Positions 1 to 6,908 of a stretch of 12,429 nucleotides of DNA are shown here, one piece after another. The notes under the pieces were generated by a model. The model saw nothing but the letters and a program-made list of their open reading frames with translations, made no database searches and was not told the DNA's origin. The stretch comes from an uncultured Fusobacterium sp. (GTDB taxonomy: Bacteria; Fusobacteriota; Fusobacteriia; Fusobacteriales; Fusobacteriaceae), in the NCBI GenBank assembly GCA_900542625.1, contig UQOH01000060.1, positions 1 to 12,429 of the forward strand, given 5' to 3'. Every line of letters begins with the position of its first letter. Positions within the stretch are counted from its first letter, which is position 1. The translations under genes and the position numbers were made by a program.

Positions 1-479
1 AGTGCCGGTTTTTCTATCTCTTTATTTATTATCATCTCTTTCAGCTTATACAAAGCTGTAGGAGCATTGCCGATTAAAAAAATCTTTGTTTCTTTGTTTT
101 TTCCTGCGTGTTCCATTCCCACAATGGATCTTGTTATTCCTCTCTCTTTTGCTTCTTTCGCTACTTCTTCATCACTTACAAGAGAATAAGGAACACAGTT
201 ATATTTTTTTAAAATCGTTCTGCTCAGTCCGTTTACAATCATATTTGTATCGCAGTATATTCTGCAGCCCTTTTTTAATGCTTTTTCAGCTGATTCTATA
301 GGATTGTTTAAAAATTTAATAAGGTCTGCATATTCAAAATCTGCTGTTGTATGAATTACTCTTTTTACAATGGGAAGTTCTTTTTCAGAAAATTTTAAAA
401 CTTTATCTCCAAGTTCTTCTGTAATTATTTCAAAACTTCTTTTTTCTATATCTTCCGGTTTTTTTATATAATCACTCAT
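1..479 (-). CDS. cbiC: Cobalt-precorrin-8 methylmutase CbiC, 3' end off the window
   Basis: The start codon is at 479-477 and 159 codons are visible; the C-terminus lies beyond base 1. The family is usually about 200-220 residues, so roughly 50 are missing. CbiC moves the C11 methyl of cobalt-precorrin-8 to C12, giving cobyrinic acid, in the cytoplasm. The signature RVIHTTADFEYADL (residues 40-53) carries His43, which matches the catalytic His of the CobH/CbiC family. A typical IGNAPTAL stretch lies near the visible end. The ATG overlaps the end of cbiA by eight bases (ATGAGTGA), and its Shine-Dalgarno AAGGAG (492-487) lies inside cbiA, so translation is probably coupled. It is the fifth gene of the minus-strand operon and supplies the substrate of CbiA. 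Family assignment rests on motif recognition. Confidence 0.93.
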   Translation of the reverse strand, partial: MSDYIKKPEDIEKRSFEIITEELGDKVLKFSEKELPIVKRVIHTTADFEYADLIKFLNNPIESAEKALKKGCRIYCDTNMIVNGLSRTILKKYNCVPYSLVSDEEVAKEAKERGITRSIVGMEHAGKNKETKIFLIGNAPTALYKLKEMIINKEIEKPA

Positions 480-1827
480 TGTTATGCTCCTTATATTTTA
501 ATGCTCTGTCCATCAGATCAAAAATTATATCCTGACTTTGAAAAAAATGAATATGAGGATAACCGCACAAAAGATTTTTTGAACTGTATCCGCATTCCCA
601 TGTTTTCCCATTTGGTTTTTCTATTTTAAAAGTTTTTGAGACATTTCCCTCTGTTTTTATTTTTGAATAGTGAAATTCATGTCCTCTGCCGTGTAAGTTA
701 TTTTTATACTCAATATTTATATAGCCGAATCTTCCTATATTCAGCCTGTTTGTCATTTCTGTTCCAACACCTGTAAGATTTACAAAATCATGTTCTTTTC
801 CATCAAGAGTAAACAGGCTTTTTGAAAGGTAAATAAGTCCTCCGCATTCTCCATATATAACTCCATTGTTATTATAAAAATCTTCTACAGAATTTTTCAT
901 GGAAATATTCCTGCTCAGTTCTTCTGCATAATTTTCAGGATATCCTCCTCCAAAATAAAGCATATGAATATTTTTTGGAATTTCTCTGTCTTTTAAAGGA
1001 GAAAAATATTCTATCTCAATTCCCATATTTTCAAAAAATTCTATATTATCATTATAATAAAAAGAAAAAGCTCTGTCTTTTGCAATTCCTATTTTTAAAC
1101 CTTTATACTTATCTTTTAAAGATGAAAGAATATCTTTATATTCAAAGCTGTTCTGTACTTCTGCCATAGAACATATCATATCTGTATCAACAGTTTTTCT
1201 TATCTCTTTTCCAAGTTTTGCTGCCTTTTCCTGAAGGTCTGTTATCTCTTCTGCCTGAAAAAGCCCCAAGTGTCTGCTTGACAGAGAAATATCCTCTATT
1301 TTTGGGATATATCCAAAACATTTTATATTACAGTATTTCTCAACAGCCTCTTTAAATATCCTGTAAGTTTTTTCACTTGAAACTTTGTTTATTATCACAC
1401 CTATTATATTCACTCTTCTGTCAAAATTTTGATATCCCATAATCTGTGCAGCTATGCTTGTGCTTTTTCCTATTCCGTCAACAACAAGAATTACAGGAAG
1501 ATTTAAAATTCTGCTTATATGAGCAGAACTTCCATTATCAAGAGAGTTGTCTATTCCGTCATAAAGACCCATTACTCCCTCTGCAACAGAAAAATCTTTG
1601 TGGTGTTTTAAAAAACTGTATCTTATCCCCTCTTCTCCCATTAGAAAATAATCAAGATTATAGCTTTTGTTTCCTGTTACATGCTCATGGAATTTACCAT
1701 CTATATAATCAGGACCAATTTTAAAAGGAGAAACTTTAAAAGACTCACTTATAACTTTCATAAGCCCCATAGATACAGTGGTTTTTCCTATTCCGCTGTT
1801 TGTTCCTGCAATCAAAAATCCCTTCAT
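472..1827 (-). CDS. cbiA: Cobyrinic acid a,c-diamide synthase (glutamine-hydrolysing) CbiA
   Basis: This 451-residue protein is normal length for CbiA. It uses ATP and glutamine to amidate the a and c side chains of cobyrinic acid in the cytoplasm. The N-terminal half is a dethiobiotin-synthetase-like ATPase domain whose P-loop-type motif GTNSGIGKTT lies at residues 8-17, followed by FKIGPDYID (35-43). The C-terminal half (from about 245) is a class I glutamine amidotransferase-like domain. It has FGGGYPENY (292-300), the nucleophile Cys328 in YGECGGLIYL, and the His of GYPHIHFF (425/427). Its ATG shares one base with the TAA of cobD (TAATG), and cbiC starts inside its 3' end, so it sits in a translationally coupled chain. 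CobB of the aerobic pathway is the same fold. The cbi-type neighbours favour the cobalt-early pathway. Confidence 0.95.
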   Translation of the reverse strand: MKGFLIAGTNSGIGKTTVSMGLMKVISESFKVSPFKIGPDYIDGKFHEHVTGNKSYNLDYFLMGEEGIRYSFLKHHKDFSVAEGVMGLYDGIDNSLDNGSSAHISRILNLPVILVVDGIGKSTSIAAQIMGYQNFDRRVNIIGVIINKVSSEKTYRIFKEAVEKYCNIKCFGYIPKIEDISLSSRHLGLFQAEEITDLQEKAAKLGKEIRKTVDTDMICSMAEVQNSFEYKDILSSLKDKYKGLKIGIAKDRAFSFYYNDNIEFFENMGIEIEYFSPLKDREIPKNIHMLYFGGGYPENYAEELSRNISMKNSVEDFYNNNGVIYGECGGLIYLSKSLFTLDGKEHDFVNLTGVGTEMTNRLNIGRFGYINIEYKNNLHGRGHEFHYSKIKTEGNVSKTFKIEKPNGKTWECGYSSKNLLCGYPHIHFFQSQDIIFDLMDRALKYKEHNNE

Positions 1828-2885
1828 TACAAAACCTCTTTTACAACCTGAATAACTTTTTGATTTTTCTCTCTGTCTTTAATAGCCAGTCTTATATATG
1901 AATTATCAAGGAATTTGAAATTTGAGGCATTACGTACAAGAATATTTTTATTTATCATTTTCTGTCTGAAAGTTTCTGATGTGATGTGAGTAAGTTTTAT
2001 TAGAATAAAGTTTGTTTCTGTATCATATACTTTTATTTTTCCCTCTTTCTCTATCTCTTTCAGTTCAGCTGTAAACAATTTTCTTTCTTCTGCTATCCAT
2101 TTTTCTGTTTTTTCTATATACTCTTCATCATTTAAAATAACTTTTCCTGCTAAATCAGCAAAAGCATTTATGCTCCAAGGTTCTCTTATTTCGTTTATTT
2201 TTTCTGTAAGCTCCTCATCAAAACAGATTCCATAACCAAGTCTAATTCCGGGAAGAGCAAAAAACTTAGTAAGAGCTCTTAAGATAAAAATATTTTTTGA
2301 CTTAAATTCTGCTGCACTTTTTTCTTTCCAGTTCTCAATAAATTCTATAAAACATTCATCTATAAACAGCTTTGTTTCTGCTTTTTCAAGCTCTGTACTT
2401 ATTTCTTTTACAATATCTTTTGAAATAAACTTTCCTGTGGGATTGTTGGGATTGCATATAACTGCTGCATCATATAGTTTCGCTGTTTCTATAAATCTTT
2501 TTTTATCAAGAACAAAATCCTCATTCATCTCAAAATAATCTATCTCACAGTTTATATTTCTGAAAGCTCTTTCATATTCTGCAAAAGTTGGAGAGGCTAT
2601 AAGAACTTTTTTAGGATTTAAAGCTTTGGCAAAAAGAAAAAGAACTTCTGTTGCACCGTTCCCTGCAATTATATTTTCCATATTTATATCATTATATTTC
2701 CCTATGCTTTCTCTTAAACCTATATAATTAATATCAGGATATCTTTCAAGAACAGAAAAATTTACTGATATTGCTTTTATAAGAGTTTCAGGAACACCTA
2801 TTGGATTAATATTTGAACTGTAATCTAATATCTCTTTTTTCCCTGTTCTTTCAAGAGCGTATATATTTCCTCCATGTAAATCCAT
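1827..2885 (-). CDS. cobD: L-threonine-O-3-phosphate decarboxylase CobD (PLP-dependent)
   Basis: A 352-residue fold-type I PLP enzyme of the HisC/CobD family. CobD decarboxylates L-threonine O-3-phosphate to (R)-1-amino-2-propanol O-2-phosphate, the linker that CbiB attaches to cobyric acid. The N-terminus HGGNIYA and the SSNINPIG motif (23-30) are typical of CobD rather than histidinol-phosphate aminotransferase. Cofactor motifs visible are GNGATE (75-80), NPNNPTG (145-151), DECF (176-179) and the Schiff-base Lys207 in RALTKFFALPGIRLGYG. The Shine-Dalgarno TAGGAGG lies just before the ATG and overlaps the end of cbiB, which is only 12 bases away. Placement between cbiB and cbiA supports the decarboxylase role over HisC. 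A HisC-like aminotransferase cannot be excluded from sequence alone but is unlikely. Confidence 0.92.
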   Translation of the reverse strand: MDLHGGNIYALERTGKKEILDYSSNINPIGVPETLIKAISVNFSVLERYPDINYIGLRESIGKYNDINMENIIAGNGATEVLFLFAKALNPKKVLIASPTFAEYERAFRNINCEIDYFEMNEDFVLDKKRFIETAKLYDAAVICNPNNPTGKFISKDIVKEISTELEKAETKLFIDECFIEFIENWKEKSAAEFKSKNIFILRALTKFFALPGIRLGYGICFDEELTEKINEIREPWSINAFADLAGKVILNDEEYIEKTEKWIAEERKLFTAELKEIEKEGKIKVYDTETNFILIKLTHITSETFRQKMINKNILVRNASNFKFLDNSYIRLAIKDREKNQKVIQVVKEVL

Positions 2886-2897
2886 TTTTCTATCCTC

Positions 2898-3854
2898 CTA
2901 AATTTTTTCTGCAATAAACCAAATAAGTGAAAAGAAAACCATACCTGTGAAAGATGCAGCATAAAGAAGTTTTCTTCCTTTTATGATATCTTCCAAATCA
3001 AACTCTTTCAGCTTATCTCCTATTGTAGGTTTATCATAAAGTTTTCCAAAATATTTTGTTTTTCCTCCAAACTGAACTCCCAAAGCTCCTGCAAAAGCTG
3101 ATTCTCCATGAGCAGAATTGGGGCTTGCATGATTATGTCTGTCTCTTAAAAATATTTTTAAAGAGTTTTTATAATCAAATCCTGTAAAAAATGCTGCAGC
3201 AGGAATCAGAATAAGACCTGCAATTCTTGCTGGAATAAAGTTTGCTGCATCATCAATTTTTGCAGAAACTGTTCCAAAGTTTATATATCTTTCATTTTTA
3301 TATCCAAGCATTGAATCAAGTGTGTTCACAGCCTTATATCCCATTGCAAAGGGAAGGGCAAGACTCACTCCCTTTATCTCAAAAAAACTTCCAAGAAAAG
3401 CAAAAAACATAGGAGATATCACTCCGTCTACACTGTTTTCACTGAAAGTTTCAAGAACACTTCTTATTATCTGTCTGTTGTCCATTGTTTCTGTATCACG
3501 GCTCACAAGATAAGAAAGTTTTTTCTTGGCGTCCTCCAAATCTCCTGCTTTTAATATTTTATATACTCTCAGTCCTTCGTCACCAAGACATTTTCCTGCA
3601 AGAGTTGTGTAAAGAAAAAATATCTCTATATACTGGGATATTCCTGCTAAGAAATATGATATCACAGCAGTTGTTCCTATTGTTATAACTGCCGTCACAC
3701 CTCCCCAGAAAGTTTTGTTATTAAAATTATATAATTTTTTTTCCAAAAAACTTATAAGCTTTCCTATAAATCTTACAGGATGAGGAAACTTTTCCGGATC
3801 CCCGAATATTAAATCTAAAATATATGCTGCAAAATACTTATATACAAATATCAT
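2898..3854 (-). CDS. cbiB: Adenosylcobinamide-phosphate synthase CbiB, integral membrane protein
   Basis: The 318-residue product matches the CbiB/CobD family in length and pattern. CbiB condenses adenosylcobyric acid with aminopropanol phosphate at the membrane to give adenosylcobinamide phosphate. The N-terminus has the family signature LIFGDPEKFPHPVRFIGKLI (residues 15-34). A hydrophobic block lies at about 51-80, and the conserved loop RDTETMDNRQIIRSVLETFS (119-138) follows. Further hydrophobic segments lie at about 147-175 and 206-223. The HNHASPNSAHGESAFAGALG motif (241-260) and a C-terminal membrane segment complete the protein. GAAGGAAAG precedes the start. The gene follows cbiP by 27 bases and precedes cobD by 12, so substrate synthesis and use are encoded side by side. 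Confidence 0.94.
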   Translation of the reverse strand: MIFVYKYFAAYILDLIFGDPEKFPHPVRFIGKLISFLEKKLYNFNNKTFWGGVTAVITIGTTAVISYFLAGISQYIEIFFLYTTLAGKCLGDEGLRVYKILKAGDLEDAKKKLSYLVSRDTETMDNRQIIRSVLETFSENSVDGVISPMFFAFLGSFFEIKGVSLALPFAMGYKAVNTLDSMLGYKNERYINFGTVSAKIDDAANFIPARIAGLILIPAAAFFTGFDYKNSLKIFLRDRHNHASPNSAHGESAFAGALGVQFGGKTKYFGKLYDKPTIGDKLKEFDLEDIIKGRKLLYAASFTGMVFFSLIWFIAEKI

Positions 3855-3881
3855 TTTTCTTTCCTTCTATAAAATACTATA

Positions 3882-5363
3882 TCATTTATTTTCTAAAATT
3901 TCGTAGATTTTATCTATATCTATATTTTTTCTCATAACTTTTTCAAGTTTATCAAACTCTTTTTCTCTGTACTCTTCAAAAGTTTCTTTCAGGTATTTTT
4001 CTGAAATCCCTTTTTTCTCTCTTATAATATTAAGAATCCTGTCTGTAACAGCATTATTTTCAAATATTCCATGAATATATGTTCCAAAAATATTATCTTT
4101 TACAACTGCTTTTATAAAACTGTCATCTGTAAGAGGTGTTTCTGTATCAGAAAAACTTACACCGTGATGAATCTCAAAGCCATGAATTTTTTCTCCGTCA
4201 AGCCCTTTTAATATTCCGCTTGTATTTTTAAAATATCCCTCATACTGAGTTGTCATCTTTCCGTCAAGAAAAACAGTTTCTATATCAAGAAGTCCAAGCC
4301 CGTTGATAATCTCTGTTTTCCCCTCTATTCCCTGCATATCCTTAAGTTCTTTTCCTAGAATCTGAAAACCTGCACAAATTCCAATAATGATTTTTCCTTT
4401 TTTGTGAAGTTCTAAGATTTTTTTATCAATCCCTTTTTCTTTTATAAGCTCCATATCGTGAATTGTGTTTTTTGAACCGGGAATTATAATTATATCTGCA
4501 TCTTCCAGTTCATAAGGTTCATCTATGTATGCAATATTTACATCATCTATCTTTTTTAAGGGATCCATATCTGTAAAGTTTGAAAGATGATTAAGATTTA
4601 TAACAGCGATATTTATAATACCTCCTGTTTTTTTTCTAAGCTTGTCTGTAACTCTGTCCTCGTCCTCTATATCCACATCACAATATGGAACTATCCCAAG
4701 AACAGGAACATTTATCATCTTTTCAAGTTTTTCTATTCCGGACAAAAGGCTCTCTTTTTTTCCTCTGAATTTATTGATGATTATCCCTTTTACTCTTTTT
4801 CTCTCTTCCGGCTCAAGAAGAACCATTGTTCCCACGATAGATGCAAAAACTCCTCCTCTGTCTATATCTGCCACAAGAATTACAGGAGCATCTGCCATTT
4901 CTGCCATTCCCATATTTACAAGATCGTTTTCTTTTATATTTATCTCAACAGGACTTCCTGCTCCCTCAAGAACACATATTTCATACTCTCTTGCTTTTTC
5001 ATATGCTTTCATAATGTCTTTTTTATATTTAGGCTTTTCTTTAAAAAATTCATAGCCGCTCATATTTCCCGCAGGCTTTCCGTTAAGAATAACCTGAATC
5101 ATATTATTCCCGCATGGTTTTAATAATAAAGGGTTCATATATCCTGAAGGCTCTATTTTACATGCAGCTGCCTGTACTCCCTGTGAACGTCCTATCTCCA
5201 GTCCTTCTTTTGTAACAAAAGAATTTAAAGCCATGTTCTGTGCTTTAAAAGGAGTTACTCTGTGCCCGTCTTTATAAAATATTCTGCACAGCCCTGCAGC
5301 TGTTATACTTTTTCCTGCTCCTGAAGATGTTCCTAAAATCATTATATTTTTATGTTTTTTCAT
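3882..5363 (-). CDS. cbiP: Cobyric acid synthase CbiP/CobQ (glutamine-hydrolysing), first gene of the operon
   Basis: A 493-residue two-domain amidotransferase that amidates side chains b, d, e and g of adenosylcobyrinic a,c-diamide to yield cobyric acid. The ATPase domain starts with the P-loop-type GTSSGAGKS (11-19). It continues with the family motif PFKAQNMALNS (38-48), LEGAGSPVEIN (132-142) and ADIDRGGVFAS (165-175). The glutamine amidotransferase domain shows IPGSKNTIHD (294-303), nucleophile Cys330 in GICAGFQILG, and His431 in YIHGIFEN. The GGGAG Shine-Dalgarno (5375-5371) fixes the start. It is the promoter-proximal gene of the cobalamin cluster and is divergent from the Spy-like gene. 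GATase residues appear intact, so it should be active. CobQ and CbiP are the same enzyme; cbiP is chosen because its neighbours are cbi-type. Confidence 0.95.
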   Translation of the reverse strand: MKKHKNIMILGTSSGAGKSITAAGLCRIFYKDGHRVTPFKAQNMALNSFVTKEGLEIGRSQGVQAAACKIEPSGYMNPLLLKPCGNNMIQVILNGKPAGNMSGYEFFKEKPKYKKDIMKAYEKAREYEICVLEGAGSPVEINIKENDLVNMGMAEMADAPVILVADIDRGGVFASIVGTMVLLEPEERKRVKGIIINKFRGKKESLLSGIEKLEKMINVPVLGIVPYCDVDIEDEDRVTDKLRKKTGGIINIAVINLNHLSNFTDMDPLKKIDDVNIAYIDEPYELEDADIIIIPGSKNTIHDMELIKEKGIDKKILELHKKGKIIIGICAGFQILGKELKDMQGIEGKTEIINGLGLLDIETVFLDGKMTTQYEGYFKNTSGILKGLDGEKIHGFEIHHGVSFSDTETPLTDDSFIKAVVKDNIFGTYIHGIFENNAVTDRILNIIREKKGISEKYLKETFEEYREKEFDKLEKVMRKNIDIDKIYEILENK

Positions 5364-5435
5364 TTATATTCTCCCAAAACAATTATGTTTCCATAAAATC
5401 AAATTTTTTCACAGCGAAAATTTATTCCTAATTTT

Positions 5436-5465
5436 AGTATACATAAACTTTCATACAGTAGTCAA
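5436..5465 (-). promoter_or_regulatory. Sigma70-type promoter of the cobalamin operon
   Basis: On the minus strand, -35 TTGACT (5465-5460) and -10 TATACT (5441-5436) are separated by 18 bases. The predicted start is near 5429, giving a leader of about 65 nt before cbiP. No B12-box-like GCCACTG or other riboswitch architecture is visible in this leader, and it is too short for a cobalamin riboswitch of about 200 nt. Promoter call is by inspection only. Confidence 0.7.
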
Positions 5466-5484
5466 ATTATATTTTATTTTTATT

Positions 5485-5513
5485 CTGACACTTATCTGCC
5501 ATACTTTTATAGT
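5485..5513 (+). promoter_or_regulatory. Sigma70-type promoter of the Spy-like gene
   Basis: -35 CTGACA (5485-5490), a 17-base spacer and -10 TATAGT (5508-5513) give a near-consensus promoter. The predicted start is near 5520 and the leader about 37 nt. It stands back to back with the cobalamin promoter, the two -35 boxes being 19 AT-rich bases apart, so a regulator bound between them could affect both. Confidence 0.7.
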
Positions 5514-5556
5514 ATTCTTATCATATCAATAAATTAATATAAAGGGGTAAAAAAGA

Positions 5557-5961
5557 ATGAAAAAATTATTAGCAATCGGATTATTAACAGTATCTGCTTC
5601 AGCATTTGCTTTCGGAGGAGAACATCATTATACAGAGGTTAGAAGTGAAGATGGTATGAGAACTGTATGCACAGTAAGAACTTCTCACAAAATGAACAGC
5701 AGACACAGAGATATGATGAGAAATATGCCTAAAGAGATGAAAAATGCTATCGAGAAAATAAAAATTGAGATTAAGCAGAGAAGACTAAATATTGAAAAAT
5801 TATTATTGGAAGATCCTATTGACTGGAAAAAAGTTGAAGATGAAAATAAACAGATAGGAATTCTTCAAGGAAAATTAAGAACAGATGTTCAAAAATATAT
5901 GGTAACTGAAAGAGCAAATTATAATAATGCTGTTAATACTGTTAATAGTGTAAATAAATAA
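5557..5961 (+). CDS. Small exported protein, Spy/CpxP-like (putative periplasmic stress protein)
   Basis: This 134-residue product begins with a clear signal peptide: MKK, a hydrophobic core, and an AFA/F site predicting cleavage after residue 18. The mature part is short, charged and apparently helical. It has a Met- and His-containing segment SHKMNSRHRDMMRNMP (43-58), then long helices rich in Lys, Glu and Ile, then an Asn-rich tail. Size, export signal and helical pattern resemble the Spy/CpxP/ZraP group of periplasmic chaperones and stress sensors, although a clean LTxxQ motif is not seen. The Met/His segment might bind metal, but that is speculative. It has its own promoter, and GGGG (5544-5547) is the likely Shine-Dalgarno. 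The two-component genes downstream are separated by a terminator. The stop codon overlaps the terminal repeat of a palindromic element. Confidence 0.75.
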   Translation: MKKLLAIGLLTVSASAFAFGGEHHYTEVRSEDGMRTVCTVRTSHKMNSRHRDMMRNMPKEMKNAIEKIKIEIKQRRLNIEKLLLEDPIDWKKVEDENKQIGILQGKLRTDVQKYMVTERANYNNAVNTVNSVNK

Positions 5962-6107
5962 TAAAATTTTCTCAGAAAAAATATCAGCTATCTATATTGC
6001 TCATTCATCTAAAAACGATAAACTCACTTCGTTCAAACATATCGTTTTTTACGATGAACTCGCTGCATAGATTACGCAGATATTTTTAAAATCGAAAATT
6101 TTATTAT
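5958..6107. repeat. 150-bp imperfect palindromic element (MITE-like)
   Basis: The two ends are perfect 14-bp inverted repeats: ATAATAAAATTTTC at 5958-5971 and its complement at 6094-6107. Moving inward, AAAAATATC (5977-5985) pairs with 6079-6087. The arm at 5991-6009 then pairs imperfectly, about 13 of 19, with the stretch around 6054-6073. At the centre AAAAACGATA (6011-6020) pairs with 6040-6049 around a 19-nt loop. Transcribed on either strand it would fold into one long hairpin. It codes for no protein. The shape fits a non-autonomous, MITE- or REP-like dispersed element. No target duplication could be assigned. Its left end supplies the stop codon of the upstream gene. Confidence 0.65.
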
Positions 6108-6137
6108 ATTATGTTACTTACTTAAAAACAATTAAAT

Positions 6138-6174
6138 AAAAATATCCCTGCCGTTTTTTGAGCAGGGAATTTTT
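6138..6174. terminator. Rho-independent terminator, bidirectional
   Basis: Arms AAAAAT-A-TCCCTGC (6138-6151) and GCAGGGA-ATTTTT (6162-6174) form a 13-bp stem with one bulged A and a 10-nt loop. A T-run follows on the plus strand and an A-run precedes it, so it can act in both directions. It probably ends transcription from the Spy-like gene and insulates the response-regulator promoter, which starts immediately after it. Confidence 0.85.
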
Positions 6175-6190
6175 ATATTTTCACAATATC

Positions 6191-6199
6191 TGCTATAAT
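6191..6199 (+). promoter_or_regulatory. Extended -10 promoter of the two-component operon
   Basis: TGCTATAAT (6191-6199) is a consensus extended -10 element (TGn plus TATAAT). A recognisable -35 is absent at the expected place (about 6171-6176, TTTTAT), which fits extended -10 promoters. The predicted start is near 6206. Shine-Dalgarno AGGAGA (6231-6236) precedes the response-regulator ATG. Confidence 0.65.
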
Positions 6200-6241
6200 A
6201 TATAGTAGGTATATATAAAAAAACATCCTGAGGAGAATTGC

Positions 6242-6901
6242 ATGGATAAAAGAATTTTAATTGTAGAAGATGAATGGAAATTAAGAAGAATTGCCTCTGA
6301 TTTCTTAAAAAAAGAGGGATTCACTGTAATTGAGGCAGAAGACGGAGAACAGGCTCTTGATTATATTGTGAGCCAGAATTTTGATTTAATTATACTTGAC
6401 CTTATGCTGCCAAAAATTAACGGCTGGGAACTTTTAAAGGAGATAAGAATAAAAGATTCCACTCTTCCTGTTATTATGCTTACAGCAAGAGGAAGCGAAG
6501 AGGATATCCTTAAGGGATATGAAATGAAAGCTGATGAATATATTGTAAAGCCTGTGAGCATGAAGGTTCTTGTTGCAAAAGTAAAGGCTTTTTTAAGAAT
6601 ACACAGTCTTGGAGAAACAATTACTTTTGGAGAGCTTACAATAAATCCTGACAGCAGAGATGTAAAACTTGCTGACAATCCTTTAGAACTTTCACAAAAA
6701 GAATTTGAACTTCTTTTGTTCTTTATAAAAAACAAAGGACAGGTTCTTTCAAGAGACCGTATAATCACATCACTTTGGGGATATGATTATGACGGAGATA
6801 TAAGAGCTGTTGACTCACAGATAAAAAGAATCAGAAAAAAACTTGATGGAAAATATATAAAAACCATAAGAGGTGCAGGCTACAAAATCGAGGAGGAATA
6901 A
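6242..6901 (+). CDS. OmpR/PhoB-family response regulator
   Basis: The 219-residue protein has the standard two domains. Residues 1-118 form the receiver, with acidic pocket Glu9-Asp10, phosphoacceptor Asp53 in LILDLMLPKINGWE, Thr81 in MLTARG and Lys103 in YIVKP. Residues about 125-219 form an OmpR-type winged helix, with LSQKEFELL, the recognition region around RAVDSQIKRIRKKL and the closing wing TIRGAGYKIE. It should bind DNA as a dimer after phosphorylation by the kinase encoded seven bases downstream. It starts the operon and has its own extended -10 promoter. Flanking Spy/CpxP-like genes suggest targets in envelope maintenance, but the regulon is not shown by the sequence. Confidence 0.95.
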   Translation: MDKRILIVEDEWKLRRIASDFLKKEGFTVIEAEDGEQALDYIVSQNFDLIILDLMLPKINGWELLKEIRIKDSTLPVIMLTARGSEEDILKGYEMKADEYIVKPVSMKVLVAKVKAFLRIHSLGETITFGELTINPDSRDVKLADNPLELSQKEFELLLFFIKNKGQVLSRDRIITSLWGYDYDGDIRAVDSQIKRIRKKLDGKYIKTIRGAGYKIEEE

Positions 6902-6908
6902 TAAGTAA

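Noticed and set aside
4587..5123. Plus-strand 178-codon open frame, plus an overlapping 137-codon frame, inside cbiP
   Set aside because: Both are antisense to a clear full-length cbiP. Their composition (Ser-, Phe-, Tyr-, Ile-rich) is that of complemented AT-rich codons, and no Shine-Dalgarno or family motif was seen.
5364..5556. Cobalamin riboswitch upstream of cbiP
   Set aside because: No B12 box or multi-stem fold is visible on the minus strand, and a good promoter leaves only about 65 nt of leader.
5958..6107. The palindromic element as a CRISPR repeat or an insertion sequence
   Set aside because: There is no regular repeat-spacer series and no room for a transposase; a short non-autonomous palindrome fits better.
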